Numbered from the stretch's first letter, positions 8,342 through 19,500 are shown. The stretch: 64,000 bases of DNA from an uncultured Lachnospiraceae bacterium (GCA_910585625.1 CAJUFQ010000010.1:33333-97332); one strand, 5' to 3'. The notes: a model not told the origin generated them from the sequence alone. A program made the numbers and translations.

Positions 8342-10459
8342 TTATACATTTTCCGCTCCGCGTTCTGTAAAAATCCGCAGATCCAAATCTTTTAGATACG
8401 GCAGGCCGTTGTTCGGAAGCTGTACATCCCCGTTGACCATATGGCGGACCCCCCTGCCTGCCGCCTCCACGGTCAGCGACCTGGCCTGCCACACGCAGGG
8501 CAGGATATCAATAATCCCATAAATGGCGCTGGCAGAAACCAATCTGCCGATTTCCCAGGATTTCTCATCCAGGTAAGCACGTACCGCCTTCTCAATCCGC
8601 TCTTCCGCATCTGTGAAATGCGGCCGGATTACAATTTCTGCAAAGACAGAAATCCCGATATACTCCGGATTCAGAATTTTGACAGACGTGCCGATAATCT
8701 TTCTTTTTCGCAGCATCTGCTCTAAATTCTGCCTGTATTTATCGCTTAGATGCCCGTCCCTCTGCCGATAGCTCAACGGCTGCACCACTATCGAAATCTC
8801 ATTTTCCGGCGGCTCCTGCCGCCCTGCCGTCTCTACCGGAGGAACTGCCTTACATCCTAAAACCAAAAGCCCCGGCGTCTGCTTCACCAACGCTTCATAG
8901 TCTTCATAGGTGACGCCCCTGTGGACTTTTTTCAGTTCCAGGCACAGCCGCTCGTAGCATTCCTCCAGTGACTCATCATCCTTCCCGCCATAGGCAATGC
9001 CATTCTGCTTTACAAGCAGGCCGGGAAATTCCTGGCTCCCCTGGATTTTGCCGGATTTGATGTTCCCGGATTTCCCGCTGCTGCTCCTTACGCGCAGCAG
9101 GCGGATTTCCCCATCTGGCGCCATCCCATTCTCGCAGTTGCCAAACAAAAGGCTGCCCTCGGAAAGCTCCAGCATATACACCGCATCCTCAGGCGTGCAT
9201 TCGTCAAAATCCTCCACGCGCCGGTAAGGGTAAAATCCTCCGTCCTGCCGGTCACGAACCATAATCTCAAATTCATCATAGACAATATCCGCCGTCTCCA
9301 GGCGGTATTCCTGATTGGCAAATCCATTGCCTACGCCAAGCTTCCGCCTCTCCCAAAAATCCTTCTCATATGCGGCAAGCCTGCATGAAACGGCCATGCC
9401 TGCCGCCCACCCGGGCCGGCTGAAAGAAAAGACCATGTCGCCGTCAGGCGCTTCCTCCCTGCCGCTCTCCGTAATCGTGAAAAAAGCCCCATCCTTCTCT
9501 ATGTAAAGTTCTGCCTCTCCATATTTCGCAAGGTACATGCCGCTTTTTACCCGCAACATCTCTCCTGCGGCAGGAAGGCTGAAATCTTCAAAATCGCAGT
9601 AGGAATACTGCTGCCTGACCTCAATCTCATTAAAATAGACGCTTTCAATCAGCGGAGCCACGTCATAATCATTTTCATCCAACGTCACGCGGATCTGGTA
9701 AGCCCCATACTCAGCATCCTCCACCATTTCTTTGGGCAGATGGAATCCAATCCTGCCGCTCTGCAGAAACGCATGGGTAGTATCAAAATCCACTGGCAGC
9801 TGCTCCCACCCCTCTGCTGACTGGTATTCCCACGTAAGCCTTGCCAGAGGAATGAAATCCTCACTGATGGGATTACGCGTCACCTCATACTCTGTGCGGA
9901 TGCCAAAAGACATGACCGTCTGCCCCTCAGGGGCAAATGCCCGATCCATCACAAAACAGCAGCGATTGCCGGCCTTGGGCTGTTCCCCGAACGGATAAAG
10001 ATGCATATGCTTTTCCAGATCGTTGCCGATATTGACATACCGCTCCAGTGAATTCCCGCACATGATATATGCGCCAATCAGCTTGATTGGATGTATCCGT
10101 TCTCTCCTTAAGGTCTCAAACGCCATGTCTCCGGCAAAGAACCGGCTCCCTTTCCTTAGGGGGAAACGCCCTGTGGACGCGCCTGCCGGCCACTCCACGC
10201 TCACAGTCCCCCGCGCAGGCGTCAAATGGCCCACGGAAACGCCCAGCAGCTTCAAAAATTTCTGCCGCTTCCATCCGCCAAGCCTGCTGATATGGTACTG
10301 CTGAATCTCCTTAAGCCAGGCGAGAAGACCAAGCAGCATAATACCCGGATCGGACTGGTTATAGTTTGTCCAGTCCGGGTATTTCCCTGCAATCTGAAAT
10401 ATTGCGTCCGCTTCAATTTCCTGATAAGATTTGTCATCCAGGTCTAACTCATAGAACAT
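8342..10459 (-). CDS. baseplate assembly protein J-like (Afp12/Pvc12-like)
   Basis: About 705 residues. The opening (ELDLDDKSYQEIEADAIF, YPDWTNYNQSDPGIMLLGLLAWL) and the C-terminal sequence (GGKDDESLEECYERL, VTYEDYEALVKQTPG) match baseplate-J/TIGR02243 proteins of contractile tails. These form wedge units of the baseplate ring. The ATG at 10459 has AGGAG at eight-base spacing; the TTG two codons earlier does not. It follows the larger J protein by about 18 bases. Confidence 0.87.
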   Translation of the reverse strand: MFYELDLDDKSYQEIEADAIFQIAGKYPDWTNYNQSDPGIMLLGLLAWLKEIQQYHISRLGGWKRQKFLKLLGVSVGHLTPARGTVSVEWPAGASTGRFPLRKGSRFFAGDMAFETLRRERIHPIKLIGAYIMCGNSLERYVNIGNDLEKHMHLYPFGEQPKAGNRCCFVMDRAFAPEGQTVMSFGIRTEYEVTRNPISEDFIPLARLTWEYQSAEGWEQLPVDFDTTHAFLQSGRIGFHLPKEMVEDAEYGAYQIRVTLDENDYDVAPLIESVYFNEIEVRQQYSYCDFEDFSLPAAGEMLRVKSGMYLAKYGEAELYIEKDGAFFTITESGREEAPDGDMVFSFSRPGWAAGMAVSCRLAAYEKDFWERRKLGVGNGFANQEYRLETADIVYDEFEIMVRDRQDGGFYPYRRVEDFDECTPEDAVYMLELSEGSLLFGNCENGMAPDGEIRLLRVRSSSGKSGNIKSGKIQGSQEFPGLLVKQNGIAYGGKDDESLEECYERLCLELKKVHRGVTYEDYEALVKQTPGLLVLGCKAVPPVETAGRQEPPENEISIVVQPLSYRQRDGHLSDKYRQNLEQMLRKRKIIGTSVKILNPEYIGISVFAEIVIRPHFTDAEERIEKAVRAYLDEKSWEIGRLVSASAIYGIIDILPCVWQARSLTVEAAGRGVRHMVNGDVQLPNNGLPYLKDLDLRIFTERGAENV

Positions 10460-10477
10460 GGCCAATGCTCCTTTTTA

Positions 10478-13414
10478 TCAAATGTTCGTAGGTTCTGCCA
10501 CTACCTCGTGAAACCCGCTTTTCGGCAGCCGGTAAAATGGCAGAAAGCGTTCCTCATTAATTTCATATTCTTCAAACCGCCCGCTTTGGTATTTGCGCAA
10601 GGAAAGCTGGCTGATATACCTTATCCCTTCCACCTGTTTTAGGGCGTGGGCAATCTGGTTCTTATCCGGAAGCACGCCAATTTCCCAGCCGTCTCCGTAG
10701 AAATTGCCATACAACGGGTTCAGGAACCGCTCCAGTTCTTCCCGCACCCGCCTGGTGGCGGCAAAGATTTCTTTTTCCTGCGCCAGCTCCAAGACCACTT
10801 TCACATCCAAACGGATCAAATCCGGCATCACGATATGAAAACGTCCAAGACGCACGATATTTTGATCCATATGCGCCGTCAGATAACTGTATAGCTTCTT
10901 CCTGGTACGCTCAAAGCTATAAGAACTCTCCCCATAATCCTTGGGCAGCACCACCAGGGTTATGGCTCCCTGCTGACGCCTGCCATCCTTGTCATAGCCG
11001 GCGAAGCACTTTACCTTGCAGATATCCCGCACCGCTTCGCGCGCCATGTCTTCATAGTCCTCTGCTGAAACGCAACGCCTGCCGTGGCGCAAAAGCCGCG
11101 CATGGCGTCCCACAGCTTCCATGACCGTCTCATCCGCCAGCCCGCACACGGTAGCCGTCGGATTGAACACGCTGTTAATAAAGCCAACCGTACGGTCCAG
11201 CCGGTTAATTTCGCCAACCGGGACATTTGCCGCGTCTCCGCGGCAATGCGCATACTTCACATGGATTTCAATCTCGTCCTGCGCATTCTGCTTCGCCCTG
11301 TCCATATATTTCGGAAACGTGAGCCTGCCCGTCCGCCTGTCGGCCATGAATTCCTTCCTGCTTCCGCTGTCCGCGCTTAGTTCCTCCGTTTCCGTCCACA
11401 GCGCCCATTCCTCATCTACACTGTGCCTATAATCGGCCTTTTCCAGCACACGGACTTCCAGGCTGCAGACATCCGTATAAGAAAGCTGAATGTGCTTTTC
11501 CTCCGCCCGTGGCGCAATCCCAAAAGATTCCTCCACGGTCTCCACGCCTAAGATGCTTGTGGCATTGGGGTAGATTCCCTCAATCTTCGGGCAGTTGCCG
11601 CCGTCCGTGCCTGCCGCATGCCCATGTTCCCCGCTCAGGCGCAGCCAGTACAAGTCTTCTCCAAATAGCAGCCCGCGCGTGCTGTCGGCGCGCCCATACC
11701 AGGAAACCAGTCCTGTATGGGCAAACCCTTCCGTGCCGTCGGCAGGATGGATTTCTTTCCAGCCATCCTCCGTCAGATATTCCCATCTGAGGCCGGCCAG
11801 ACTGTTTTGCACGCTGTCATGCATGACGAACAGCATTTTTAAGGGGCCGCCTACCGGGGGCTGCCCAAACCCAAAGTAACAGGTCTTGCGCTCTTCCGTC
11901 CTGGCCTTGCAGGCCGCGAAGGCAAAGCCTCTTTGGCGCATCTCCTCCAAATGGTAGCTTTCCCGCTCCATATTATCCTGCCGGAAGACTGCCTCAGGGC
12001 GCAGGGGATTGTCCATATAGCTGTAACCCAGGGAGAAATTGCCTGCCACCGGGGCGATATAGGCCCCCTTCGTCTTATACGCATTATTCATGCGGATAAT
12101 CCGCGCCCGGATACAGTAATCTTCCGCGGAATTGACCAACACCCGCCCGATATCCGCCGGACAGGTAAACTCCATGCGCCTGCGCACGCTGCTTGTCCCA
12201 TCCGCCACCGAAAAAATATCTCCATAGCGGGCTGACACCGAAAGGCGTTTCCAGCCATAGCCATTGTAATACTCCCAAATGACTTCCCGGATTGTGATGT
12301 CATACTCCTCCTCTGGCACAAACTCCTGCTTGCGCATAATCCTCTTCCAGGAAATTTTCACCCCAGATGCGATTTCCTCCAGAGGGATTCGCACGAAATC
12401 AAGGTCGAACTCCACGTTCAGACGCGCCCCCGCTTTGCCGAACACCTCGCCGCAGCCAATATAGAGTTCATCATAGAGGGATGGGTTTTCCCCGAACGCC
12501 AGGAATTCTTCCACTTCCTGATCCGTCCCCTTTACATTCACAAAGTCCGGCTTTTTCCCGAAACATTCCGTCCGCAGGGACACTCCCTTAAAATAAATCC
12601 CGGAAAAAGAAGACGCGTCCAAAATTTCCATGAAAATCACGTGCCTGGAACCAAATTCTTCCATAGGCGCGATTCCCTGCTCCCCGCCTGGAAGGCGGAA
12701 GCAAAGCTCTCCTTGCTCATATGTATAATCCGTAATATCCATATATTCCTGTCCGCTTCCATAGCAGAAACGGACGCGCGCCGGGTCGCAGAATGCCTCC
12801 TTAAGCCTCTTGTCGTCTGCACTCCCGCCTGCAGACGCAAAGGACAGCCGCGCATTGGCATAGCTGGTCACGGAAAGCTCCTGCCCGAAACAGAGAAACA
12901 GCAGATGACGCTGCAAGTTCCCCTCCCCATTCCCGAACAGGAAAAAGGAGGGCGTAAGCTCCCTGCGCCTGTCAAACAGCTCGTAGATGGCGTCCTTTGC
13001 CGGGTCGGCAAGAAACATCCGCCGAATTTCCATAGGGCGCACCAGCACTTCTTCCTGCGTCTCGAACACAAGCTGCTCCTCCTGCGTCTGGGCAAGCAGC
13101 TGCGTCCCTCTTGGAACCTCTGCCTCGCTGAGAAGCCCTTCCGGCAGCCCAAATACCACAAACCCTTCCGACGGGCTCGCCGGGCAGAGCTTCGCATGCA
13201 CGCCGTCAAAAAAGGAAAACAAATCTCCGGCCACAGACATATTGAATTTTTTGATATTGTCATACATCATATCTGCAAAAATGGAAGCCAGCGCAGTCCC
13301 GGCATCCGGCTGCCGCTCATCGTATCTCCACTCCGGGACATACTGCCTCGCACATTTTTTCATATACGCTATGATGTCCTCTTCTGACATTTTCTCCATC
13401 TGCGGAATATCCAT
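10478..13414 (-). CDS. large baseplate J-like protein (Afp11/Pvc11-like)
   Basis: 978 residues. The N-terminus (WRYDERQPDAGTALASIFAD) parallels that of the following gene, and the C-terminal third (VFNPTATVCGLADETVMEA, RCVSAEDYEDMAREAVRDI) is the conserved J core. Middle parts are beta-rich insertions. Afp-type machines encode two unequal J proteins that form the inner and outer wedge; the length here agrees with the larger one. AAGGAAAG precedes the ATG. Confidence 0.85.
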   Translation of the reverse strand: MDIPQMEKMSEEDIIAYMKKCARQYVPEWRYDERQPDAGTALASIFADMMYDNIKKFNMSVAGDLFSFFDGVHAKLCPASPSEGFVVFGLPEGLLSEAEVPRGTQLLAQTQEEQLVFETQEEVLVRPMEIRRMFLADPAKDAIYELFDRRRELTPSFFLFGNGEGNLQRHLLFLCFGQELSVTSYANARLSFASAGGSADDKRLKEAFCDPARVRFCYGSGQEYMDITDYTYEQGELCFRLPGGEQGIAPMEEFGSRHVIFMEILDASSFSGIYFKGVSLRTECFGKKPDFVNVKGTDQEVEEFLAFGENPSLYDELYIGCGEVFGKAGARLNVEFDLDFVRIPLEEIASGVKISWKRIMRKQEFVPEEEYDITIREVIWEYYNGYGWKRLSVSARYGDIFSVADGTSSVRRRMEFTCPADIGRVLVNSAEDYCIRARIIRMNNAYKTKGAYIAPVAGNFSLGYSYMDNPLRPEAVFRQDNMERESYHLEEMRQRGFAFAACKARTEERKTCYFGFGQPPVGGPLKMLFVMHDSVQNSLAGLRWEYLTEDGWKEIHPADGTEGFAHTGLVSWYGRADSTRGLLFGEDLYWLRLSGEHGHAAGTDGGNCPKIEGIYPNATSILGVETVEESFGIAPRAEEKHIQLSYTDVCSLEVRVLEKADYRHSVDEEWALWTETEELSADSGSRKEFMADRRTGRLTFPKYMDRAKQNAQDEIEIHVKYAHCRGDAANVPVGEINRLDRTVGFINSVFNPTATVCGLADETVMEAVGRHARLLRHGRRCVSAEDYEDMAREAVRDICKVKCFAGYDKDGRRQQGAITLVVLPKDYGESSYSFERTRKKLYSYLTAHMDQNIVRLGRFHIVMPDLIRLDVKVVLELAQEKEIFAATRRVREELERFLNPLYGNFYGDGWEIGVLPDKNQIAHALKQVEGIRYISQLSLRKYQSGRFEEYEINEERFLPFYRLPKSGFHEVVAEPTNI

Positions 13415-13445
13415 AACTTTCCTTCCTCACTTCACTTCTTATGAA

Positions 13446-13856
13446 TCATTCTCCTTCGCTGATATAGAAGGGATATACCAGGTTATACTGATTGTTGGTA
13501 GCACGTACTACATAACTGACTTGAATCAGCAGCACCCCCTCGTCTATCCGCTCATCGCTGACCTCGGCATGTATCTCTGTAATCCGCGGCTCCCAGCGGA
13601 TGAGTGCATGTTCCACCTCCGTTTTCATGGAATACAGCGTGGTATAATCGGCCGTCTCAAAAGCATATGCCTGAATCCCGCACCCAAAATCAGGGTGCAT
13701 GGGCAGTTCTCCATGCCTCGTGCCAATGATGATGCGGATGCTTTCACGGATGCTGTCCTCATTCGAAGACATCTTTATGCGCCCGGTAGCTTTGTCAATC
13801 CCGATGGGGAACTTCCAACCCGTTCCCAGAAATGCTTTCACGCTGTGTTGATCCAT
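13446..13856 (-). CDS. gp25-like baseplate wedge protein (Afp9-like)
   Basis: 136 residues with the complete GPW/gp25 fold signature: GWKFPIGIDKATGRI, the EDSIRESIRIIIGTRHGE helix and HPDFGCGI, then a helix and two strands (IRWEPRITEI). The family has lysozyme-like topology without catalysis and connects baseplate to sheath, nucleating sheath assembly. AGGAGG lies eight bases before the ATG. Confidence 0.93.
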   Translation of the reverse strand: MDQHSVKAFLGTGWKFPIGIDKATGRIKMSSNEDSIRESIRIIIGTRHGELPMHPDFGCGIQAYAFETADYTTLYSMKTEVEHALIRWEPRITEIHAEVSDERIDEGVLLIQVSYVVRATNNQYNLVYPFYISEGE

Positions 13857-13910
13857 GCATTTGTCCTCCTAAGGTGCTGCTTGGGCTATCTCTAAACCAA
13901 TTGCCCCAAA

Positions 13911-14699
13911 TCAATTTATTTTAACCGTGCTTCCTTTTAGCTGCGCAATCCCGGAAGCTTGCAAACCCATTTCCCCATCTGCCTTGACCTTTACGCTGGT
14001 TCCCTGGATGGAAGTTGTCTGCCCGCCAAGCTTTAATGTCTGCTGCGCATCCAGCTGGATGGTTCCGCTAGTGACTTTGACCGTGTCCGCATCGGCTTTT
14101 ACCACTTCTTTCGTCCCAATGGAGAGGGTGAAATCTTTCTTTGCTTTCAATGCCATGCTGCCATTTTTGCAATCCAGCGTCAGGCTGTTCTCTTTCTCCT
14201 TGTCTTGCACCTGGATAGATTCCTTCTCGTCATCCAGAAGGATTTCCAAGCCTTTAGGCGTGTTGACGGTTATCTTTTCCTTGCCTTCGGTTTCCGTAAA
14301 CGTGATTTTATGTCCGCCTTTGGTCACGACCGCTTTCGTCTCATTTTTCTCGCTTGCCACGCCTTCCGGCAGCTTGTCCTTGCCATTCCACAGACATCCC
14401 AGCACCACCGGCATATTCATGTTGCCGTGAATGAAGCCAACCAACACCTCTGAGCCGATTTCCGGCAGCCAATAGCTGCCAAAGCCGTCCCCGCCATACC
14501 CCGCCATGACCCGCACCCAGTCCGAAGTTTTCTTATTCTTCTCGCCCATCAGGTACTCGACTTTCACCATGCCCTTGTGCTGCTCATCCCAGATATCTTT
14601 CACGATTGCGTTCAAAAGCCCGGGAGCCGTTATCTCAGGGTATGTCTTATCCTCTGCATTATCTGCTAACAACTCGTCATAAAAATTCAACGCTTCCAT
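13911..14699 (-). CDS. spike protein, baseplate V / gp5-beta type (C-terminal half of VgrG/Afp8)
   Basis: About 262 residues. The first half has the OB-fold pattern of gpV/gp5 (GLLNAIVKDIWDEQHKGMVKV, WVRVMAGYGGDGFGSYWLPE, GSEVLVGFIHGNMN). The second half is a run of short beta strands (ITFTETEGKEKITVNTPKG, SLTLDCKNGSMALKAK) forming a triple-stranded needle. A TTG at 14690 has AGGAGG at nine-base spacing and overlaps the upstream stop as TTGA, so it may be the true start; the ATG at 14699 touches the ribosome site. Together with the next upstream gene it makes the spike. Confidence 0.88.
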   Translation of the reverse strand: MEALNFYDELLADNAEDKTYPEITAPGLLNAIVKDIWDEQHKGMVKVEYLMGEKNKKTSDWVRVMAGYGGDGFGSYWLPEIGSEVLVGFIHGNMNMPVVLGCLWNGKDKLPEGVASEKNETKAVVTKGGHKITFTETEGKEKITVNTPKGLEILLDDEKESIQVQDKEKENSLTLDCKNGSMALKAKKDFTLSIGTKEVVKADADTVKVTSGTIQLDAQQTLKLGGQTTSIQGTSVKVKADGEMGLQASGIAQLKGSTVKIN

Positions 14700-15748
14700 C
14701 CTCCTACTTCAAAAGACGTCCGGTATCCTTCGCCGCTGAAAGAATGCTTCACTTCTATGATGTCATAAGTGCCGTTAATCAGCTTGCGGTCCCCTTTCTT
14801 AATTTTCACCCTGCCCCCCGGCAGAATCTCCGGGACGCCAATACACACCCCGCTGGCCTGCCTGGCCTGTTTCTTCATCTCATCCGCCTTATGCTCCGCA
14901 ATCTTTTTTGCGTCGCTGTTATCTTCCACCGCGGCGTCCATCTGCGTCGTCTCGCTTTTTACCAGCGATTTCTGCTTGTCGTCAGATTTGACCTTTACCT
15001 CCGCCGTCACTTCCTCTTTCTTTTCCGTATCTTGCCCCATGATTGTTATGACTACGTCCTGGAAAGACGCCCTTCTCTGGAAAGAAATAAAATCTTTCGA
15101 CCACTCCATCTCCACCGTGTAAAATAACTCTGCCGATATATTTTTGAAATAGAGCTTCCCGGCATGGACGAAAAAGTCGCGGTTAGCTTTCCTGCACAGC
15201 TCTTCCGTGATGAATTCATAATCGCTGCCGTTCTGGATGATGCATTCCCCCTCCAGCTTATCCGTCGCATCCACATCCATCTTTTTATAAACCGGCTTAT
15301 ATTTCTTTACCACCTCACGGAAAGCATCCGAGTAGCTCTTCACCTGGTGTGAAATATTGCTCTTCTTGCTGCCCATCATCATCCGGCGGACGTCCACCGC
15401 CGTCACGCGAACAGAGGGGTTTTCAGAAAGTTCATAAGTAATTTCATCTACATACCCATAAAACAGGGACGTCAGGGACGAGCCATACCCCATCTCGATG
15501 TCTATCAGATTCCCCAACACAAAATCAGAGCTGACGTCGTCGACAAAGCTGCGGCTTTCCAGGTCATAGACATTGGTAAGCTTGATGACAGCCGCGCTCG
15601 CCGCCGACTGTGAAAGCGTCACCTCCACAGATTCCACTGCGTACTCGCTTTCGCCTATCAGGTCAAACCCTCCGCTTTTGACTTTCAGCGCAGGCACCAT
15701 GAAATCCTTATATTTTACTGCCAGGCTGGCCATTGATATTATAGCCAC
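14687..15748 (-). CDS. late control protein D-like spike hub (N-terminal half of VgrG/Afp8)
   Basis: About 353 residues of gpD/gp27 type. Visible parts: the first barrel (VESVEVTLSQSAASAAVIKL, GNLIDIEMGYGSSLTSLFYG), the ITYELSENPSVRVTAVDVRR strand pair, and YIITELCRKANRDFF-like hub core seen here as YEFITEELCRKANRDFFVHA. A Lys/Asp/Glu-rich insertion (about 245-310) separates the last barrel. In Afp the D and V parts are one polypeptide; here they are two overlapping genes. The GTG at 15748 has AAGGAG eight bases upstream; the GTG at 15757 has no room for a ribosome site. Confidence 0.85.
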   Translation of the reverse strand: MAIISMASLAVKYKDFMVPALKVKSGGFDLIGESEYAVESVEVTLSQSAASAAVIKLTNVYDLESRSFVDDVSSDFVLGNLIDIEMGYGSSLTSLFYGYVDEITYELSENPSVRVTAVDVRRMMMGSKKSNISHQVKSYSDAFREVVKKYKPVYKKMDVDATDKLEGECIIQNGSDYEFITEELCRKANRDFFVHAGKLYFKNISAELFYTVEMEWSKDFISFQRRASFQDVVITIMGQDTEKKEEVTAEVKVKSDDKQKSLVKSETTQMDAAVEDNSDAKKIAEHKADEMKKQARQASGVCIGVPEILPGGRVKIKKGDRKLINGTYDIIEVKHSFSGEGYRTSFEVGGWKR

Positions 15749-15841
15749 CGAAACCACTCCTTACCTAATCTGCTTTCATATACATAGGCTTTCCTGTCTT
15801 TTCCATCCGCCCCCAAATATAAACTCCCTGCATAGCTTTTC

Positions 15842-16510
15842 TCAGAGCGCAGGAAGCCGCACAACCTGCCCTGGTCTGACGTTCAGAGGATTTAAGATAC
15901 CATTTTCCCGCGCAATCACCTTCCACATATCCGGATCCCCATATTCCATATTGGCAATATCCCACAGGCCCACGCCCTGGCGGATGGTACGGTACTTTGT
16001 GCGGTCAGGCGATTCAAAGGGAGACGCCCTCCTCTTGTCTTTCGGCGACATCAGGGATTTAAATGTCAGGCCGGCCTTGGCGCGGACAGGCATCCCGCTT
16101 TCCGTAAACATCGTATAGGTATGGTTGAATTTTGTCACGACCCCCTGGAAATGCAGGGAACCCCAACGGAATGTGACTTTGGGCGGACGGTGCAGGCTTC
16201 CGTCGATGGAAGTGGCGTCCGCAATCTGCCTTGTGATATCCGAAACATCTGTAGAGCTGTCGGCGGAATGCCCGAAAGAAATCAATGATTTGGGTTTCGG
16301 CGGGACATAAGTATCCAAAAAAAGATTCAGCGAAAGCTCCGTGGCGTCGCCGGAAATATACTGGATGACCGGGCCGTCCAAACCCGGCACTTTTTTCTCC
16401 GCGTAATTCGCGCCATCCGTAAGCTGGTATTCCGATGGGTTGAACAGTACGGTTATGACGCTCTTGCCCACTTCTTTTTCAATTTCCAGTTTTGCCTTTG
16501 TCAGTCCCAA
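15842..16510 (-). CDS. LysM-containing CIS tube adaptor (Afp7/Pvc7-like)
   Basis: 222 residues. The N-terminal domain (VLFNPSEYQLTDGANYAEK, LNLFLDTYVPP) is the CIS tube-adaptor domain that links the spike to the first tube ring. The C-terminal 50 residues (YRTIRQGVGLWDIANMEYGD, NGILNPLNVRPGQVVRLP) are a LysM fold as in phage gpX/gp53. The start is TTG with GAGGG upstream. Gene order (adaptor directly before D and V) is the standard eCIS order. Confidence 0.9.
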   Translation of the reverse strand: MGLTKAKLEIEKEVGKSVITVLFNPSEYQLTDGANYAEKKVPGLDGPVIQYISGDATELSLNLFLDTYVPPKPKSLISFGHSADSSTDVSDITRQIADATSIDGSLHRPPKVTFRWGSLHFQGVVTKFNHTYTMFTESGMPVRAKAGLTFKSLMSPKDKRRASPFESPDRTKYRTIRQGVGLWDIANMEYGDPDMWKVIARENGILNPLNVRPGQVVRLPAL

Positions 16511-16545
16511 ACTAATCCCTCGCTTTCCTTTGCCCTGTCATTTGT

Positions 16546-19500
16546 TCAGATTAACCCCCTGCGCAGTTTTTCCACATGGAGTTCCTCATATAGCTGCTTT
16601 TTGACCTGTTCCGCAAACGCCCGCACATCTTCCTTAGCCTTTGCCGCAGTCTCAACTTTCTCAAGCTGCGCCTCCACCTCTTTCAGCTTCTTGCCGAGTT
16701 GTTCCTGGGTCGAAATAAGCTGCGCGTTTTCCTGCCGCCCGCGCATCATATCCCTCTTCCGTTCTTCCTCAGAATCCACAACATCCTGCACGGAATACTG
16801 CAAATCGTTTGTCGGGCTGATTCTCTCCCAGGCATTTCCTGCATTCGTACGGTGCCCTAAGTTTGCCGGTTCTCCTGATGAGCGGACGCCTGCCGGAAAC
16901 TGCCTGCTTTCTGAAAGATTCCCTTCCTGCCGGTAATATGCCTGTCTGACTCTCTGCATATCCTCGTGGATCGTCCGCTGCCTGCGTGCTTCATATTGCC
17001 GGATGCGGTAAACAAGCATGGGATAGGCTGACGCCAGAAACTGCCCGCCTGGCCTGTTCCCATCAAAGGCCGCTCTGTCCGCGCTGGCCCGTCCGTCCGC
17101 GCTGCTTATGACCTCCGACAATTTCTCTGTAAGCGTTTCATACTGTTTCTCATTACGCATACGAATCATTGCCAGAACCTCCCGGTTCTCCCCAGCGGCC
17201 AGATGTTCCAAGATTTTTTCTTCTGCACCTTCCGCCTTTCGGCCAAAATAGAGCATCCTCTGCTGTGCCGTGACTTCCGATAATTCTTCAATAAGCCTCC
17301 CATACTGGCTTTCATCCAATTTCTGGACAAACTGCAGCAGTTCCCTTATCTTTGGTGTCCCAAGCTGGCTGTCCGCATAGACAAGCAGTTCGCTGCCTGC
17401 ATCTTCCTTGCCCCAGGCTTCGTCCGGCCATCCTTTCTTGCCGCCTGTTTCCCCGGGCAGTTCAGAAGCTGCTTTATGGTTAATCTGGGATATAAGCTGT
17501 TGGAGCGTATTCCTGGATTTCGCTGCCGCAATCTGACTGCGGATTATCTCTGTCTGGATATCTTCTTTTGCCTGATTGCCGGAATATTCCCTGCTTCCTT
17601 CCCCAGACGCCATCTCCCTCTGCTCCCCTTCCCCGGGCAATGGCAACGCATCCTGCCATCCGGGCAAAATATCTGCTTCTGCCGTTTCCCGCCCATGTTC
17701 CGGGTGAAACAGCAACGCTTCTCCCCATTCCCATAATCGCTGGTACGGAATCCATGCCGGCTCTGAAATGCCCTGCTGAAGCCATTGCGCCGCTTCGGCT
17801 GTTTTTTCCTCCGCTTTGGCATTCGCCTCCTCGGCTTGTTCCGCTGCTTCTGTCTTCGCTGCTTCCATTGCTTGTTCCGCTGCTTCTGCTCTCCCCACTT
17901 CCTCTGCCAGACTGGAAGTATTTTCTTCCGCGCGCTTATCTGAAATAAGGGAAAACGCCTCTTCTACACCCTCCCAGGCATAACCGGAAATCTTTTCCGC
18001 TTCCTTTTGCTCAATGACCTCCATTATCTGCCTGAACAGCGCTTCCGCTTCCCACTCGGTCACATCCGCCGCCCCAATATGTATTCCTTCATTTGACTCC
18101 CTCGTGGTCCCTGCATCTTGGGCCTCACGTTCCGCCGCTGCCCGCCCCGCATCTTCCAGGAGCCGGGAAATATTCTTTTCTGTCTGCCGATGAACGGAAC
18201 CCGTCTGCTGAGAAGCTATTTTTCCTGCCATCCGCTTCGCTGCCGCCGCTATCTGCAAAAGCTCTTTTTCCGTCGCCTTTGCTTCACGGCCGGAAGCATC
18301 CTGCTTGGCAGCTCCTCCGCTGCCGTCTGTTCTGTGGACGAGGGCTTCCGCTGCGTTTCTTCCTTCATACTGCATATTCCGAGAACGGATCTCTTCTGTG
18401 TCCCTCGGCAGCCGGCCGGCAAATATCCGCTCTGCCTTCTTCTCCATAACAGATGCGATATAAGAGAGCAGCTGTTCGATTTCCTTTTGCGTAAATCCCG
18501 CAATCACTCCGCCGTCCTTCTTACCCGCATCTTCTGTTCCATGGATTTCCCTCTGTCCTGGCACATCCATGACGCCGGTATGGCTTTGACTTGCCACCTC
18601 TGCTTTCCAGGCACCCATCTGCCGATTGCTGCTCTGCCCTCCAGCCGGATTTGCCTCTCCCTGCATAAGGACTGCAGCCGCCAGTTTTTCTATCAGCGCC
18701 GTCCGCTCCGCTGCCTGCAGCTTACGGATCTGCATAAACAAACCCTGGGCTTTCTTCCTTTCCACCTGGTATTGCCGGGACATAGGCGCAGACACCCCGC
18801 GGTATATTTCACGGTAGGAAGCAAACGCCTGTGCCTCGCGCTGCACAAGCTGCTCTCTCTCTGCCTGCAGGCTCAGCCTCATCTCTTCCATAAACTGTAT
18901 GACAGACTCGCCTGACAGCAAATTCTCTTCTTTTAGAGCCTGCCGTTCCGGCTTTCCAGCTGTCAGGAATTGTTTCTGCCCTGACTCTGAGTGGTATACG
19001 CTTTCCGCAGATTCCAAATGCTCTTTCTCCACAGGCTCTGCTTGATTTATCTTCTTCAAAGCTTCCAGATACTCGTTTTCCCCGGACTTTGATTGATATT
19101 CACGCTCCACGGCTTCCAGATATCCCATGTCATCCGACCGCCGCTGTCTCTTCTCCCTGACAAACCGGCATTCTAATTCCTCCCAGGGGATGCCGGACAA
19201 TTTTGCCGCTTCCCGGAAATTTTTTTTGCCTGCTGCTTCAAAAGCGTGTTCCCAAAATCCTGCGGCAACTTCCTGGAGGTAATGATGCCTGATCTGCATC
19301 AGCTTTGCAAAAAGAAGTGCATTGTCATTCTCGCTTTCTGCCTGATTATCCGACGCCGCCAGATGCTCAAGCTGCACCCAGAGCCTGCGGATTTGCGTAT
19401 CCTCTGCTTCCTCAAGGAAACCGCGCATTTTGTCTTTGCTCTTCTTCCACTTTACTTCCTGCCCATTGCCATCCGCTGCTGAAACTTCCCGGCCACTATG

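Noticed and set aside
12641..13387. 248-codon plus-strand frame
   Set aside because: It is antisense to the larger baseplate-J gene, with no ribosome site and no recognisable domain.
18118..18915. 265-codon plus-strand frame
   Set aside because: Antisense to the large helical protein; its Leu/Cys/Arg-rich composition is what reverse reading of Glu/Ala/Gln codons gives.
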